NCBI GenBank assembly: GCA_002633025.1
Contig: NMRB01000002.1
Span: 587,771-651,770, forward strand
Source: Notospermus geniculatus
Lineage: Eukaryota > Nemertea > Pilidiophora > Heteronemertea > Lineidae
Reading direction: 5' to 3'
Length of the DNA stretch: 64,000 bases
Below the pieces are notes generated by a model. It had not been told where the DNA came from, searched no databases, and worked only from the letters and a program-made list of their open reading frames with translations. Of the stretch, positions 13,428 through 24,843 are shown piece by piece (the stretch's first letter is position 1; the number at the start of each line of letters is the position of its first letter). The translations under genes and the position numbers were made by a program.

Positions 13428-13771
13428 ATCCGCAGACGGAACCAAATGTAATTGTATTTCTATGCCAATAATAGGCAGTTCTTCATGACAATAACAATGC
13501 CACATCAAGTGCGAACTCGAGCGCTGATTTTCACGAATCTATTTCAGCAAATTGTTTGCTATATTTTGGTTATGCACGTCGATTGGTGCATGAATACTGA
13601 ATGAAAGCAATGTGGCTGTGTATTGACAAAGAATGTAGTTTGTACCTTTCATTAAGAAATCAACTACGGTATAAATTTCAAGGCTGCCTGTATAGTGCGA
13701 GAAAATGAATCAGATCCGTGAATTCTAATTGAAAGAAATTAACAATAAAGCGTCTCCTGCAGTGCTGTCAG

Positions 13772-14029
13772 TTGAGATTAGCAAGATTTTATGTTGAGCA
13801 TTGTTCAGAAGAAAAATACGATGTTTTTACTGCATTTTCCTTTCCTGCTTTGAACATTCGCCAACATCATTGTCAGGTAACTTCAGAGATGAGTTACGAA
13901 GGCACAGGTGCAGCAGTGAGAGTTAGGGTTTTTCAGGATGCTGCCCAAAAAACCACGAAGGACGAAATTATACGATTTCAGATCGTGCAGTGCAAGACGG
14001 TAGACCGACATCCATGTGGACAAAATTGA
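13772..14029 (+). CDS. Candidate exon region, unknown product
   Basis: The frame is open for 85 codons to TGA at 14027-14029. The second half (VTSEMSYEGTGAAVRVRVFQ and on) resembles a beta-rich extracellular or structural segment, but I recognise no family. At 13871-13881 the sequence TGTCAGGTAACT could serve either as an acceptor after a pyrimidine run or as a donor CAG|GTAACT, so the true exon, if any, could be either half. A second plus-strand frame at 14287-14487 has similar composition (RGAEGYIALLTGTRFEF) and could belong to the same unit. No promoter or polyadenylation signal was placed. Confidence 0.2.
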   Translation: MRLARFYVEHCSEEKYDVFTAFSFPALNIRQHHCQVTSEMSYEGTGAAVRVRVFQDAAQKTTKDEIIRFQIVQCKTVDRHPCGQN

Positions 14030-14556
14030 TTGTTTCCATCATGACCATTAATCAGCTGCAGAGATAGGAGCAAGAACGAAGTACACTGGATAACCAGGAG
14101 AAAAACTATAAAGAAAGTCACTCCTGGCGAGCAATGAACCATGAACCACTAGATACGTGAGGTCAATGTGTTTTTCACATCGGTCCATCCAATCTACTTG
14201 ATAGCGATAAGCGAATTTCTTGGTGGACAAGACGCATATTGGATCCCAGTAAGACAATCAGAACAATTAACATCTGATGAGAGACCGTGTGTGGATACCC
14301 TCGTAAGCTAATATCGGACCGCATACTGACTAATGAACTTCACGTTGAATCGAGGAGCCAATCCAATACAGAGGATAACTTTACGAGTGTTGCGGTGAGG
14401 GGAGCGGAAGGTTATATAGCTCTCCTGACAGGAACCCGATTCGAGTTTGTCATTACCAACATTTCTTCCAAAATACTGCAGGACTAACACAAAGTCCACT
14501 GCGGCTCCCGAACCATGCATAACAAGGATTTCGATAAAGTCACAATTCTGATATTA

Positions 14557-14710
14557 GGGAGATTTAGAAATCAAACGATAAACTTAAACGTTAACGACAA
14601 CGTTATTTTTATACCGAAAATGCAATATAAAATCTGGTTAATGTCATGTGTAGTATGAAAAATAACTTTGTCTTAAAGTTTACGTTTATCATTTGATTTC
14701 TAAACCTCCC
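14557..14710. mobile_element. MITE, GGGAGATTT family, copy 1
   Basis: The left end GGGAGATTTAGAAATCAAAC and the right end, read in reverse complement as GGGAGGTTTAGAAATCAAAT, are inverted repeats over at least 27 bp. The element is 154 bp and is flanked on both sides by TA (14555-14556 and 14711-14712), the target duplicated by Tc1/mariner elements. A second close copy is at 53636-53759, and a relative sharing the end sequence is at 20844-20973. It has no coding capacity. Confidence 0.85.
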
Positions 14711-15060
14711 TAATGCCACGAGCAAATGCGGCATCACCCACACAATGCAAAGTCTAGTAGATCTGTCTTGATAATCTGGCCTTTGTCCGCATGTTAACAA
14801 AAACGAGAATAATCATTTTGTAACGTCTTACATGTATTTGCATGGTTCATGCTTTGTGGTCATAACCTCATTGTTCTGATCTTAAAACGCTCCTTCAAGA
14901 GCTTTTTTGTGCTTTCAATTGCATCATCGGTCTATACAGAGAAATGAGGCCCTATTGACAAGCGCAACCTGCTTTTATATTATGGGTGGTTGTGGTGAAA
15001 CTGAAAAAAACAACCTTATGATCGAGATCCAAAGGTACAGTCTGTGCCTCTCTTGATCTG

Positions 15061-15303
15061 TCAATCCTCCATTTTATGAAGTAAGACAGATATCCCTTCG
15101 ATTTGACCTAAAACAAGGGCGTTTGATCCCTCACTCTTGTCGTACACTATAGCTGACCCTTGCAGAGTCACGCGAAAGGACATGGAAAGCTCTTGGACCA
15201 ATACACGACATGATTGTGTTGCTTCCACCCCGTGAAAGATACCATACTTGTCGGTCACCTCTTGTCTCTCGTTGCTATCATTCGTGTACGGTGGCTTGGC
15301 CAA
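15061..15303 (-). CDS. Candidate exon or chance ORF, unknown product
   Basis: The minus-strand frame has 80 codons from GTG-like TTG/CTG context to TGA at 15061-15063. The middle (SCRVLVQELSMSFRVTLQG) alternates like a beta sheet and the composition is protein-like, but no family is recognised. No strong splice sites are visible at its ends. It could pair with the minus-strand frame at 16198-16422. Confidence 0.15.
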   Translation of the reverse strand: MAKPPYTNDSNERQEVTDKYGIFHGVEATQSCRVLVQELSMSFRVTLQGSAIVYDKSEGSNALVLGQIEGISVLLHKMED

Positions 15304-16197
15304 GCGAGCATAAATAGGTCTGATCAGGCGGAAGAAAGTGGCGGCTAGAACGAAATTAGGTGTTTAAGTCGATAGCAGAATCGTGTCGAGCACGACAGCA
15401 ATGTCTTGAGTCCTTCAATATAAGAGGTAAATCAGAGATTGTCTTCGTGCGTTCCATTGCATTACTGATGAGTAAGGTACTTCCACTGCATTCTGCCGTC
15501 GACCGTTAGGTTGATGGGAATCACCTTAAGTACTGGTAGGTAGGGTTGGTGTACTTTATCCCGAGTCTCTGTTGATTACTCGATGACGCATTGGGTTTTT
15601 CAACATGTATATAAATAATGAAATAGGTTTGATTTTCTCTTGCGAAGGGATATCATAATATTTGTCGATTGTTTCCATGACATTGCGACAACTGATGATG
15701 AATTGTGGTTTAATCTAACATAACACTAAACTTCCAGTTTTTTCCAGTTCTATTTTGACGAGGATGAGATATCGCTGCAGAAGTATTGGAGGGATCAGCA
15801 GATCAAGTTATACCCTTAAATGAGTTTGAAGGCAATTTGCCCAGCCTGGGACAGCCTAGCCGCTGTGGTTAGAACCGCCCGAGCAGAATGGACCACAGAG
15901 TAAAATGCATCACGCAACGCTTTTGTACAAGTCTTTTTTGGGGGAAGACAAAAACGCCAATGGACATTCATCGGAATTTCCAGCAGTCAAGAGAGTCATA
16001 CCAGCTGAAGCAACCATTGCAAGTAGTCAGCTTCATCGTCAATTTCGCCAGAACGAATCTTATCCCATTTCTAGGGGAAGCCATAAATGCTGTCAAGGAC
16101 GAAGGCAAATAAAGCCTAGAGTGTCGAATGTCAAATAAGCACTACCTTGATTAATTCAGTCAAGATGCTGTGCGGGTACCGTCCAAACACTACCGTG

Positions 16198-16422
16198 TCA
16201 CTTGCCGTTCATGAACCCCTCAGATATTGGGACAGTTAACATCATGACGACTTCCACTGTCGTCTTTCCCTGAGCTTTATCATGTTTGCCTCGACCATCG
16301 AAAACACTTGTGGTGGACGTGATGAGAATTCCATCATTGATTGGAGACGTGGAATCTATTTTGAATGATAGTCCAAATATCATCGTTACTCTTAATTGAC
16401 AGCCCGTGGACCGATGACATGT
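16198..16422 (-). CDS. Candidate exon or chance ORF, unknown product
   Basis: The minus-strand frame is open from 16422 to TGA at 16198-16200, with an in-frame ATG at 16383. It alternates polar and hydrophobic residues like a beta-sandwich (FGLSFKIDSTSPINDGILIT, then TTVEVVMMLTVPI). Just before the stop lies GGCAAGTGA; GCAAGT there could act as a GC-AG donor. No family is recognised, and pairing with 15061-15303 is a guess. Confidence 0.15.
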   Translation of the reverse strand, partial: TCHRSTGCQLRVTMIFGLSFKIDSTSPINDGILITSTTSVFDGRGKHDKAQGKTTVEVVMMLTVPISEGFMNGK

Positions 16423-16918
16423 TTACCTCGGGGAGGACATGACAGCTAGCTATATACCACGATATTATCGACAGAGACGTTCTACATCAGCGCAGTCTGT
16501 GAGAAAGTACCTCACGAATTATTTCCAGGCACATTTCTACTCATCATTAAACAGTTCCCTTTCCAGTAACTACATGTATAAGGTGTTCGTTTGATTTTTC
16601 GTCCAATATATCTGCAATACTGGGAAAGTCTTTTTCAGAATGTCCATGCAGTCATATTCACTTGTTTCACCTGATCAAGAAAACAAAGCAATAGATTCAC
16701 AGCTGACTCTCTTCAGTTGAGATTGAGTCAAAGGCTTTAAGTGAGTCAAGCTCAGTGAATCAGCTGCTTGGGGCTTTATGGTCTTGGGACATTCTGAAAC
16801 GACTTCACCAGTATTATGTTTCACATACATTGTAATAAGTCGTGATAATATTGTAAAACATCGTTAAAGTGATCGCAACTGAACTTTTAAACGTGCACAA
16901 TGGTAATATCCTTTTCAA

Positions 16919-17218
16919 TTGCCATCTGAATTCCTATTCTTCGTCACTGCAGCCATTTTCTTTGAAGAAAAAACTACTGTGTTCCCGTCTAATTGGTTTT
17001 CGAAAGAAGTAGACCGCCTGTACAGGTGGTCTCAGAGAACGTCTTTGTGTTTACACAATCGATGGAAAGTTTCTAATAACCTCATTCGTGAAAATGGTCG
17101 TATTTTTTTCTTCCCTGTAGTCGCTGAGAAGCTGAAGGGGGCTAATGAATATCTTATTGTCAGAAACCATTGCAAATTTCGACATGAGCTTAAGCAGGCT
17201 ATCTTAATATTTCTCTAG
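16919..17218 (+). CDS. Candidate exon or chance ORF, unknown product
   Basis: This frame of 99 codons starts at a TTG and ends at TAG 17216-17218. The second half reads like protein (NGRIFFFPVVAEKLKGANEY). No domain, acceptor or donor can be defended. The sequence just downstream (17219-17500) is open in both directions, as expected of chance frames. Confidence 0.13.
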   Translation: MPSEFLFFVTAAIFFEEKTTVFPSNWFSKEVDRLYRWSQRTSLCLHNRWKVSNNLIRENGRIFFFPVVAEKLKGANEYLIVRNHCKFRHELKQAILIFL

Positions 17219-18898
17219 CGACGGCAATTGAACTCGTTCGAAAGAGATTCAGATCTCTGATAAGGCATCGAAAGATCAGCTCTGCTCCTATGGTGACCAG
17301 GAAATACCAAGAAGGCTTTTTTCTTAAAGAAATGAACTCGTTTGCTCAGGAAACGGAAAGCAGCATGATTCGTAAAACTGGACACCAACACGCTACGAGG
17401 CAATTCTGCCGGGGGCTCCTTCTCTCGAAGTGCTTTTTTCTTCATGTTAAGAACGTTGAGGTTTCGGGACTCATGTTACTATGCAATGCACGAGACTGAT
17501 ATCCACTACCAATACATTAAGATCTGGAGATAGGTCCTCGACGATTGATTACGAAGCTCACTCGCATTGATTTGCGTCGCAAGCATTTAATTGACCGGTT
17601 GGAACTACAAGATCAATTACCTTCACGTGACGAGTCAGGCGCATAAGGAACTGCAGCCTTTCGTGGGAGGAGGTGCTATGTTAGCAAAAGGCACGACGCT
17701 CTTTTGCATCCCTATACTTGTTAGAATATTGACGTGTAGGTCTGGGGTAACACCCAGACAGAAGTCAGTGGAGGTGATCTGACTTGAAAAGATCGTTACG
17801 TGAACTGGGCAGCGTATGCAAAATTACCAAGGAATGTATTGGTAAATTAAAAGCGGATATCTTTGTGTTATGATAAACAAGGTACTGAATATTCCCAACG
17901 CACTCATTTCTCGTTCCGTATCCATCACTCCGAGATGCAACGATACCCTGTCAAGCAAAAAAAACGCGTATATGTATTTACCCATAACGCAGTGCAATAA
18001 TATATAATAAGCCCTCATCATGGAGAAATGAAGAGAGCCTGCCACACTTCGGTGAAAAAAATCCCAGGCCGTAAAACCGTTGCCTTGAGTTCGTCTCATG
18101 CCAAGAAAACTAATACTGAAGTGCATCAACGTGCAGGATTCTGAATAAAATGTCGGTAAATGTTAGAAAAATGAAATATTGTAAATTATGTGAAGGATGT
18201 TAACACATATACATTTTTGCCTCGTGATGATTCAACTCGCTGCATCAAACTCTTCTTAAGCAAGCACTTCAAAGGTACTTGTGTATGGCTTGGGTTATTT
18301 TCAGTATCTCTCATTGCAGCCCAATATAATTGCTGTAGCGTTTTCATATTCACTTTTATCCTGTTCTAAGCTGGTGCATCAATAGAGAGTTTGAGATACC
18401 ATGGGGGTAACGCTAACACAGTTAACAGCGTTATCGTTGAGAACATCGCTTTAAATGGGCCACAATCTATTTACAAGGACATATGCACTATTTCTGTTAT
18501 GAATAATAAATGTATACATGTATGTACATGATTATCTTGTGCCGTATATTATCTGAAATATCTAGTTAGTGTCGCATATCCTTCCTAATTCTGTTTAAGC
18601 GTTCTACACTCTTGGTCTTTGGCATTTACTTCAGTAATGACATGACTAATGTATATAACCGAATATAACTCTATGGTTCTGTCAGTTTTTATAAGTTGTA
18701 AAATTCATCGCCTCTGGAAAATGTGTAAAAGTTCTCTAGACCTTCATCCTCCTTAGACTTAAAAGTATTGCCAGTTCAGTAACGTGTGGTACAGAAGCTT
18801 TCTGCAATGGTCAACCCAACCAGCAAAGCCGAGACAACGTCCAGCCCGTTGTCTGTCACGGCTGACTCCCTTAGAGAATGGAAGCCGGTGGTTGGGTA
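17219..18898. other. Non-coding stretch
   Basis: No repeat family or gene was recognised. The minus-strand frame at 17824-18129 (101 codons) is rich in F, H, Y and M and looks like chance. TACATGTA-type sequence occurs near 18510-18530. Confidence 0.5.
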
Positions 18899-18936
18899 AT
18901 CAATTGAACTTATGTAAATCAATTTAACTTATGTGA
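18899..18936. repeat. Two-copy tandem repeat, 19-bp period
   Basis: ATCAATTGAACTTATGTAA is directly followed by ATCAATTTAACTTATGTGA, giving 17 of 19 matches. Confidence 0.85.
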
Positions 18937-19298
18937 AACTGACGACGGTCCGGCAGAAAATAATGCCTGGTGATCAACAGGTGTTTGAAAATCTGCATGC
19001 CATTAGTCGACTTCAAGCAATGTTCCCAGCATATTAATGACGAGGGGAGTGAGACTAAATATTATTGCGTGACCTCTTAGATGTGAAGGTACGGTAGGCC
19101 TATATGATATTTATAGCGTAGAATTAAGGCAGGGCCCAACTTCCGGGATAGCTAGGATGGTACAATCAGGCATGTCTGGTAACCTCATCACGTTGAATCT
19201 TCCAAGCTCCATACAAATAATCGAAAACCTTAGAGGATGAAATTGGCTTTGTCAGTCTTTATACTTGCCTGGATACATCACAAAGACCATCGGATCCA

Positions 19299-19526
19299 AT
19301 GACAGAATACGGATTCATCTATGATAACAAAGGCGTAACAGGTATTGTAGTCCCAGGTTGCCAGGTGATGCTTTTCTTTGATACGAATCCGAGTCTAGCT
19401 TTCATAACAATACGCCGCCATGACAACGCTTTCAGTAGGCCTACAATTACTTATGAGTCACCGGATAATGTCGATACAGCTACAGGCATATCAAATGACG
19501 TGAGTTTGGAAACTATGGCAACTTAG
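19299..19526 (+). CDS. Candidate exon or chance ORF, unknown product
   Basis: The frame has 75 codons, begins with an ATG (19299) in the context CCAATGA and stops at TAG. The peptide is balanced (NKGVTGIVVPGCQVMLFFD near the start and an acidic end). I recognise no family and see no strong donor. Unlike most candidates here it has a true ATG, but nothing else supports it. Confidence 0.15.
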   Translation: MTEYGFIYDNKGVTGIVVPGCQVMLFFDTNPSLAFITIRRHDNAFSRPTITYESPDNVDTATGISNDVSLETMAT

Positions 19527-19984
19527 CATCGTCTTAGGATCAGCATCTGGTTATCCAAAGTTAAGAAAGAGTCTGGTACATACCGGTGTATGTTCTCTAA
19601 AAAACTATTTTCGATGCTTTAGCACAGTTCATTAGCCTTTGCTCCTTGTTTTCATCAGTCATTCATCAAAAATTATTGTTTCTTGATATAACTGTTCTGG
19701 TTACAAACATCGCTCAGCCACGGGCGATTTTCTGTTAGTTAATTCTCCTCCCTTGTGACAAAGGAAAGATAGGGCTAAATCATCTGACCAACCCGCACGA
19801 AAGCATCTGTCGGCGTCACAACCAGCTATACTTGGCGAAACCTGGAGACTACGTAATGCTACAACATCAGCAAGACTGGAAGCAACACCGGTCAGCGTGC
19901 CCTTGCTCGATTTCGAAGAATTCTTCAATAAATATCACTTCTTGAAGGGTTAAATCAACCCGATCGAAGGTTAGACGTTATAAG

Positions 19985-20281
19985 TCATCCAAAGACCCGA
20001 CAATTAGCCCAATGATTCGTCATAGCTATCTCTGGGATTGCTACACGAGTGTTTAAGACCAGTCCCCCGCTGATCAACCTTGCTAAGCAAGGGAACATGT
20101 CGGGCAAATTCGCCCCATTACCAAGTTTATTAATGATACCACGGGCAATTGAAGGCTCCAAGTCTGTTTCGCTTGCGTCCTCATGGAACGCTGGCAATAT
20201 TAATGGAGTGCACTGAGTTGTGAGGAAATCATTTAGCAGGCTCTTATTGAAGGCAACAGACAAGTACATGGCGGTGAACAA
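19985..20281 (-). CDS. Candidate exon or small ORF, unknown product
   Basis: The minus-strand frame has 98 codons; its first ATG (codon 5) sits in a good start context, CACCGCCATGT. The peptide reads as soluble and globular (ETDLEPSIARGIINKLGNGA, then RLISGGLVLNTRVAIPEIAM) and ends at TGA 19985-19987. No domain is recognised. A second minus-strand frame lies 56 bp further on (19701-19928) with no clear splice link. The plus strand over this span has frequent stops, which favours the minus reading slightly. Confidence 0.22.
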   Translation of the reverse strand: MFTAMYLSVAFNKSLLNDFLTTQCTPLILPAFHEDASETDLEPSIARGIINKLGNGANLPDMFPCLARLISGGLVLNTRVAIPEIAMTNHWANCRVFG

Positions 20282-20843
20282 GACTAATGTATTGACGTCT
20301 GTGTCACAGAAGAAGCAGGCAATTCCTGCAAGGTAAATTTACAATGTACACAAGGCAACGTAAAGGGAATTAACATGATCGACTGTCCTTTGATGGAATG
20401 TGGTGTTTGTCACCAATCATGTTGTGGATGCTTGAGCCTTGTTTTAAACCCTGATTTGATTTCAAGAGTTGAGGACGGCAAAGGAGAAGATTTTGTTCGA
20501 CGTGTTATTCTTTTTTCTTCGTAATCTAAGCATTATAACTAACTTTGTAGGGCTGCGATTACATGGAGCTATGGACACGTCGGTTAACAATGGCTTCACA
20601 ATCACGAATCTTTGCGTGTCCGTACACCGATGTAATCATGATGTCACAGCGGCCATGTTGGACGTATACAACAAAAGAACAGACTTTCAAGAAAACAATA
20701 GAAGTTAATCTCCATGGACCGTGACTGGCGAAAAATTCTTTTGTTTATACATGTACCTCCAATATGGCCACAATGAAAACACTCTATTATGGCTTGTATA
20801 TGGTTCCTCTTTGCATTGGCGTGCTTCGGGTGTGGAAACAATA

Positions 20844-20973
20844 GGGAGATTTCGCAACACTCCCCCCCCGAAACGCCAACGTGAACGCCAAACCCATTGT
20901 TCGATGTCACGATGAGAGCACCAAACAAAAGGCAGACATTCGCGTTGGCGTTTCGGGGGCTTTGCGAAAACTC
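20844..20973. mobile_element. MITE with GGGAGATTT-type end and long inverted arms
   Basis: The left end GGGAGATTTCGCAACACTCC and the right end, read in reverse as GAGTTTTCGCAAAGCCCCC, are imperfect inverted repeats, followed inward by a near-perfect stem based on CCCCGAAACGCCAACG. The 130-bp element is flanked by TA at 20842-20843 and 20974-20975. It shares its first nine bases with the elements at 14557 and 53636 but differs inside. It includes a run of eight C. The short frames here (20721-20915, 20881-21096) are by-products of the repeat. Confidence 0.8.
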
Positions 20974-20975
20974 TA

Positions 20976-22308
20976 TAATTTAAGCAAAATATATGCGTGT
21001 ACCCTTGGCAGGGGACGTTGGAAGAATCACTTAGTCACCATGCATCCACGAGAATCTGCACCATCGACACATTATGGCAGTGATTTATTTTTGTAGTGAA
21101 TTAATCAGGACGACATCCACTTCCCAACGCCATGCTGCTGATGGAGAACGACAAAGACAAGCCAAGATGCACTCGAGAGGCTAATAGCGCGGAGATGCAC
21201 CGAACCGGTCATATACTTGGATTAATGTGCTTAATTAACCCGAGTCAAGATAAATCCTTTGGTGTTCCCAGAGTAAATGATCAGTTAACCCGCTTTCCTT
21301 CTTCACTTGCTGACAATAGCGGAAGCTAATGCACAAAGGGTTTCTTTCCACTGAAGATTTCAATCGTTTGAAGATATAGTAATAGACATTCCCATTGGGA
21401 CAGGAAAAAATGTCCTTGGCCACGCAGTTCGCCAGCTCTGCACCGTACCGGACGGTGCCTTGCCGATAACAAAACACTGTTTGATACAACTTCAAATATT
21501 TTCTACCATTACCAGAAAGTAATGATTTCTGAATATGGCAGCAGCTAGTGCTGCGATTCCCATTCCGGTATATTCGTTTCTAACATGTGCCTTTTTACAT
21601 ATAACTGTCCATCCCATCGGATTTTGAGTAGGTCAAAGGAAAATTTCCACTTGGTCGGCTATGTACGGATGCAACTCTTGCTTACTGCAACTGACTGTTA
21701 CATCTGACATTCAATATGTCGAGATAGTCACCTGAAGGGTGAAAGACCTAATCCGGTGATAGAGATGGGGACATGAATGCATTATCTGATTAATCTTTTC
21801 ATCTTGTAGATGAAGAATACGGGGAACAGCCTTTGAAACCAGGACCGGACGCTCTAGAGACGACAGCAAAAAGTAATTAATGCCATGATCATTGAGCTTT
21901 GGTTCCACCACAAGTTGATCTTACAGCTGCACAGTAAAGGACTCACAGAACGAGCCAAATGCACTGGAAGATTGTTTGTGTGGGCTGATCGGTAGATACC
22001 CACCTTGGCGACCAATGCTCCTTATGCTCTCCGAGACAGCGTTTGGTGTTGGATCAGGCAAGTTTGGCATGAAGTATATGTAAATTCAAGCTTTAAAATT
22101 TAGTTGAATCCCCGCTTCTTTTGAAGATCCTTTGAACAGCAGTTGATTACAAGTAACGTGTGTTCAGGTCATTGATGGCAGGCGAAACTCCACGTCCAGT
22201 CTTTTACGACCCTCGGTTTTTCAGCTTCACTGGGTAACCCTGCCTACGGGATGCGGGCCCTAGTGCGCCCAAAGGACTACTTACACTACGACTACCGTGT
22301 TCTTGCAG
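20976..22308. other. Non-coding stretch
   Basis: No repeat family was recognised. A small hairpin GCACCGT/ACGGTGC lies around 21440-21460. Short ORFs at 21132-21329, 21235-21495 and 21711-21911 have no supporting signals. Confidence 0.5.
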
Positions 22309-22512
22309 ACGTTTCCAATTGTGACCAGCTATAAACCAGTCTCATTGATTTTGATGGCTCTGTCGGGTAATGATACTCACCACACCGAAATCATCCATGT
22401 CGACAATGGTCGGGATTGCAAGACGGGAATGTCAACGTCAATGACAGTATGCACACACATTCACAGGACGCTGGAGTTGATCTATGATATTAGCTGGATT
22501 TGTTTGGAGTAG
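22309..22512 (+). CDS. Candidate terminal exon, unknown product
   Basis: A strong acceptor (CTACCGTGTTCTTGCAG ending at 22308) is followed by 67 open codons ending at TAG 22510-22512. The peptide looks like the C-terminal end of a real protein: VTSYKPVSLILMALSGNDTH is followed by a histidine/aspartate-containing segment (TEIIHVDNGRDCKTGM) and an aromatic tail. No family is recognised. A competing minus-strand reading ends at a good donor GTG|GTGAGT near 22375, so strand is not certain. Matching upstream exons could lie anywhere in the preceding several kilobases; I could not place one. Confidence 0.3.
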   Translation, partial: TFPIVTSYKPVSLILMALSGNDTHHTEIIHVDNGRDCKTGMSTSMTVCTHIHRTLELIYDISWICLE

Positions 22513-23746
22513 TGAATATTGTGTTGGGGATAATTTCTGGTCTGTTCCTCAGAGGAGGCAGAATCATATTGATCGGCGATAACAAATGGGACGCTTGCAC
22601 AGTGCTGGGCGAGCAACATTGGGTAAAATATCAGATTAAGTGTTGATCTGCCCTGTTCATCGTGTTCTAACTACAGAATTCAAATCGTCACAGTATCACC
22701 CCTCAGGACCTATGGACGTACATTGTACCACAATGCATTGCTACGATAGAGGGCAGCACCAGGATGTCACTTTCATTTCAATAGATTTAACCATTAGTGA
22801 CACCTATTGAGGCAGTGGGCTAGTGTGCCCATTCATTCTGTTCAATTCATCTCTGTCAATAAAAGTGTGAACGCTGCGCTACTACAAGATGTAATTAGAA
22901 ACGTTACATTACTACAATAACCGATTGTGTGCGATTGTATTTTCATTTCCTCAGCAGCATTTATCAATAAATGCACAACTTTTGATAATATGCACGTAAT
23001 TCTACCTCAACATGATGTTCAGGCGATATATGAGTAAACATGATTATTACTGCACTTTTTGCCAATTATACTGTGAGTAACATTAATCTCTGAACGTTTC
23101 TACATCATGTTACGAGCGGTATACATTACACGCGGATTCTGTGCCAGTTGCTCATACCGTATTTCATTGATGTACATCAAATGCACATAATGTGCGTATA
23201 GAAAGATATGAAATTCATACGTTACTTTTTTCTCTTTAGAAATGCGTACAGCGGGCGTGCATGTTTATACCGTGTGGTGCGTTAATCGACTTAGATCTTA
23301 CCCTAGATTCAGAACCAGCACTCCTGTTTCTTTTAGGCAGTTCTTTTCTGCATTTTCATCTGAAAGTCAGGCACTTCCAGATATAATCATCATCGCTAAG
23401 CAAAAGATTTCCCGCCAGCTGCAGGAATAAAGATTTTTCTCACAATTATCGGCGTTGTGTGTCGTTCTATGTAGTCTATATTAGTTAGCTGTGTAGGCGA
23501 GCGTGTACATTGGGAAGTACAACCACACACTTACAGATCGCCTTTGTATTTTATTATTGAACTACGACATTACCATCCTCTTGTAACTGTAACTCGAACT
23601 TTGCAGTGCCGTGGAACAATTCCCGTGGCCTGAGGCAAGAGTACGACTCGCCAAGAATTACACAGGGTGAAATGCATATAAACACGACTGTCAACGTGTA
23701 AACCTCTTGATTAACTGTGTGTTATCGCCTGCAGTTTGAGTGATGA
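22513..23746. other. Non-coding stretch
   Basis: No element or gene was recognised. AGAGGGCAGCA at about 22750 resembles a CTCF core, without further support. The frame at 23242-23430 has no splice context. Confidence 0.5.
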
Positions 23747-23987
23747 TAAGTCCGAAGAATGAGTATAGGTAATGATAGTGAGCACTCCTTCCTATAGCCT
23801 ACGACCCTTGCCCAGTAATGACACTCGAGCTCCACTCTGAACCACAGAGTCATGACTTTTATTAATTTATCGTCATTGACTCTGATGTATTATGGCCGCC
23901 ATACTNTAAGTCCGAAGAATGAGTATAGGTAATGATAGTAAGCACTCCTTCCTATACGACCCTTGCCCAGTAATGACACTCGAGCTC
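23747..23987. repeat. 80-bp duplication flanking a single-N join
   Basis: The segment 23747-23832 is repeated at 23907-23987. It begins TAAGTCCGAAGAATGAGTAT in both and ends ...CACTCGAGCTC. The copies differ by one substitution and a 5-bp indel (CTATAGCCTACG against CTATACG). A lone N at 23906 sits exactly before the second copy, and the two sequences diverge after GAGCTC. This looks like two allelic contig ends placed end to end rather than a biological tandem repeat. Confidence 0.85.
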
Positions 23988-24077
23988 GTCATACCGTTGA
24001 TTGGTGGCATTGTTACAATGGTCACAGGATGAAATGAAGCTAATTTGCCCCTTGATTCCCCACAAGCGACTCCTAAG

Positions 24078-24202
24078 TCTTGGCTGATTCATCCCGTGGC
24101 AATGGTTTCGCTCTCGTAAGACATGGACTGAAAGCCGAAACGCTTTACTGGTTGATTACCGACAGGAACAACCTGTTCGTGGAGCTACAACCAGAATTAC
24201 AT
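24078..24202 (+). CDS. Candidate internal exon, unknown product
   Basis: A frame of 41 codons is bounded by an AG at 24076-24077 (weak pyrimidine tract) and a consensus donor CAT|GTAAGT at 24203. The peptide is convincingly protein-like: GNGFALVRHGLKAETLYWLI followed by TDRNNLFVELQPELH. An in-frame stop lies just upstream of the acceptor, consistent with an intron there, and after the donor the frame continues only by chance. The family is not recognised. It is 1.6 kb downstream of the candidate terminal exon at 22309-22512 and so would belong to a different gene. Confidence 0.3.
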
Positions 24203-24843
24203 GTAAGTCGTATTTTTGCCAAGGTCTCTGCCTATTTGTGGCAGCGTCCTCATCTTCAGTACGCGTACGGTACGGTATACATTAGTTAGTTTGGTTGGAG
24301 TTGGCTTTGGAGACATACGTGCTCTGTGGATTTTTTGGTCGGAGACGAACTAGGATACAGTTTTTATGATGACGTCAATTTTACTTCTGATGCGCAACAC
24401 CTAGTCGTGATAGTGTATTCAAAATCAATCATCTAACCTGGATGATTTCAGATGGATATCAAAGATTGATAACTATTTGAACTGTAAAACACAAGGATAA
24501 TTATGTTACGATCGATTTTGAGTGAGTATACGATGGGTAAAAATAGTCTATTGTATCGATTCCTTCGTCTGCTCTTTCGCAAGTGAGGGAAGAACAAAAA
24601 ACAATATTGCCCCAAGGGTTGATTGTATACTCCAGGCCACAAACTCTTTTCGATGGAGAACCAGCACGTGGCATTTGTACTCCATTGATGTCACCTTCAA
24701 CGTAAAGGTACATTGAGTGTAGGCAACATAACTAATAAATTCACAATTTAATTCCTGTTCACAGAAGCTAAATATACATTTATGCTAGCAATAACTCAGG
24801 TTCGGTACGTGGAAAGTGAGCGCAAGCCTATATTTTGGCATAC

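Noticed and set aside
18480-18535. Core promoter from the TACATGTATGTACATG cluster
   Set aside because: TACATGTA-type palindromes are spread throughout the window and do not mark a specific start here.
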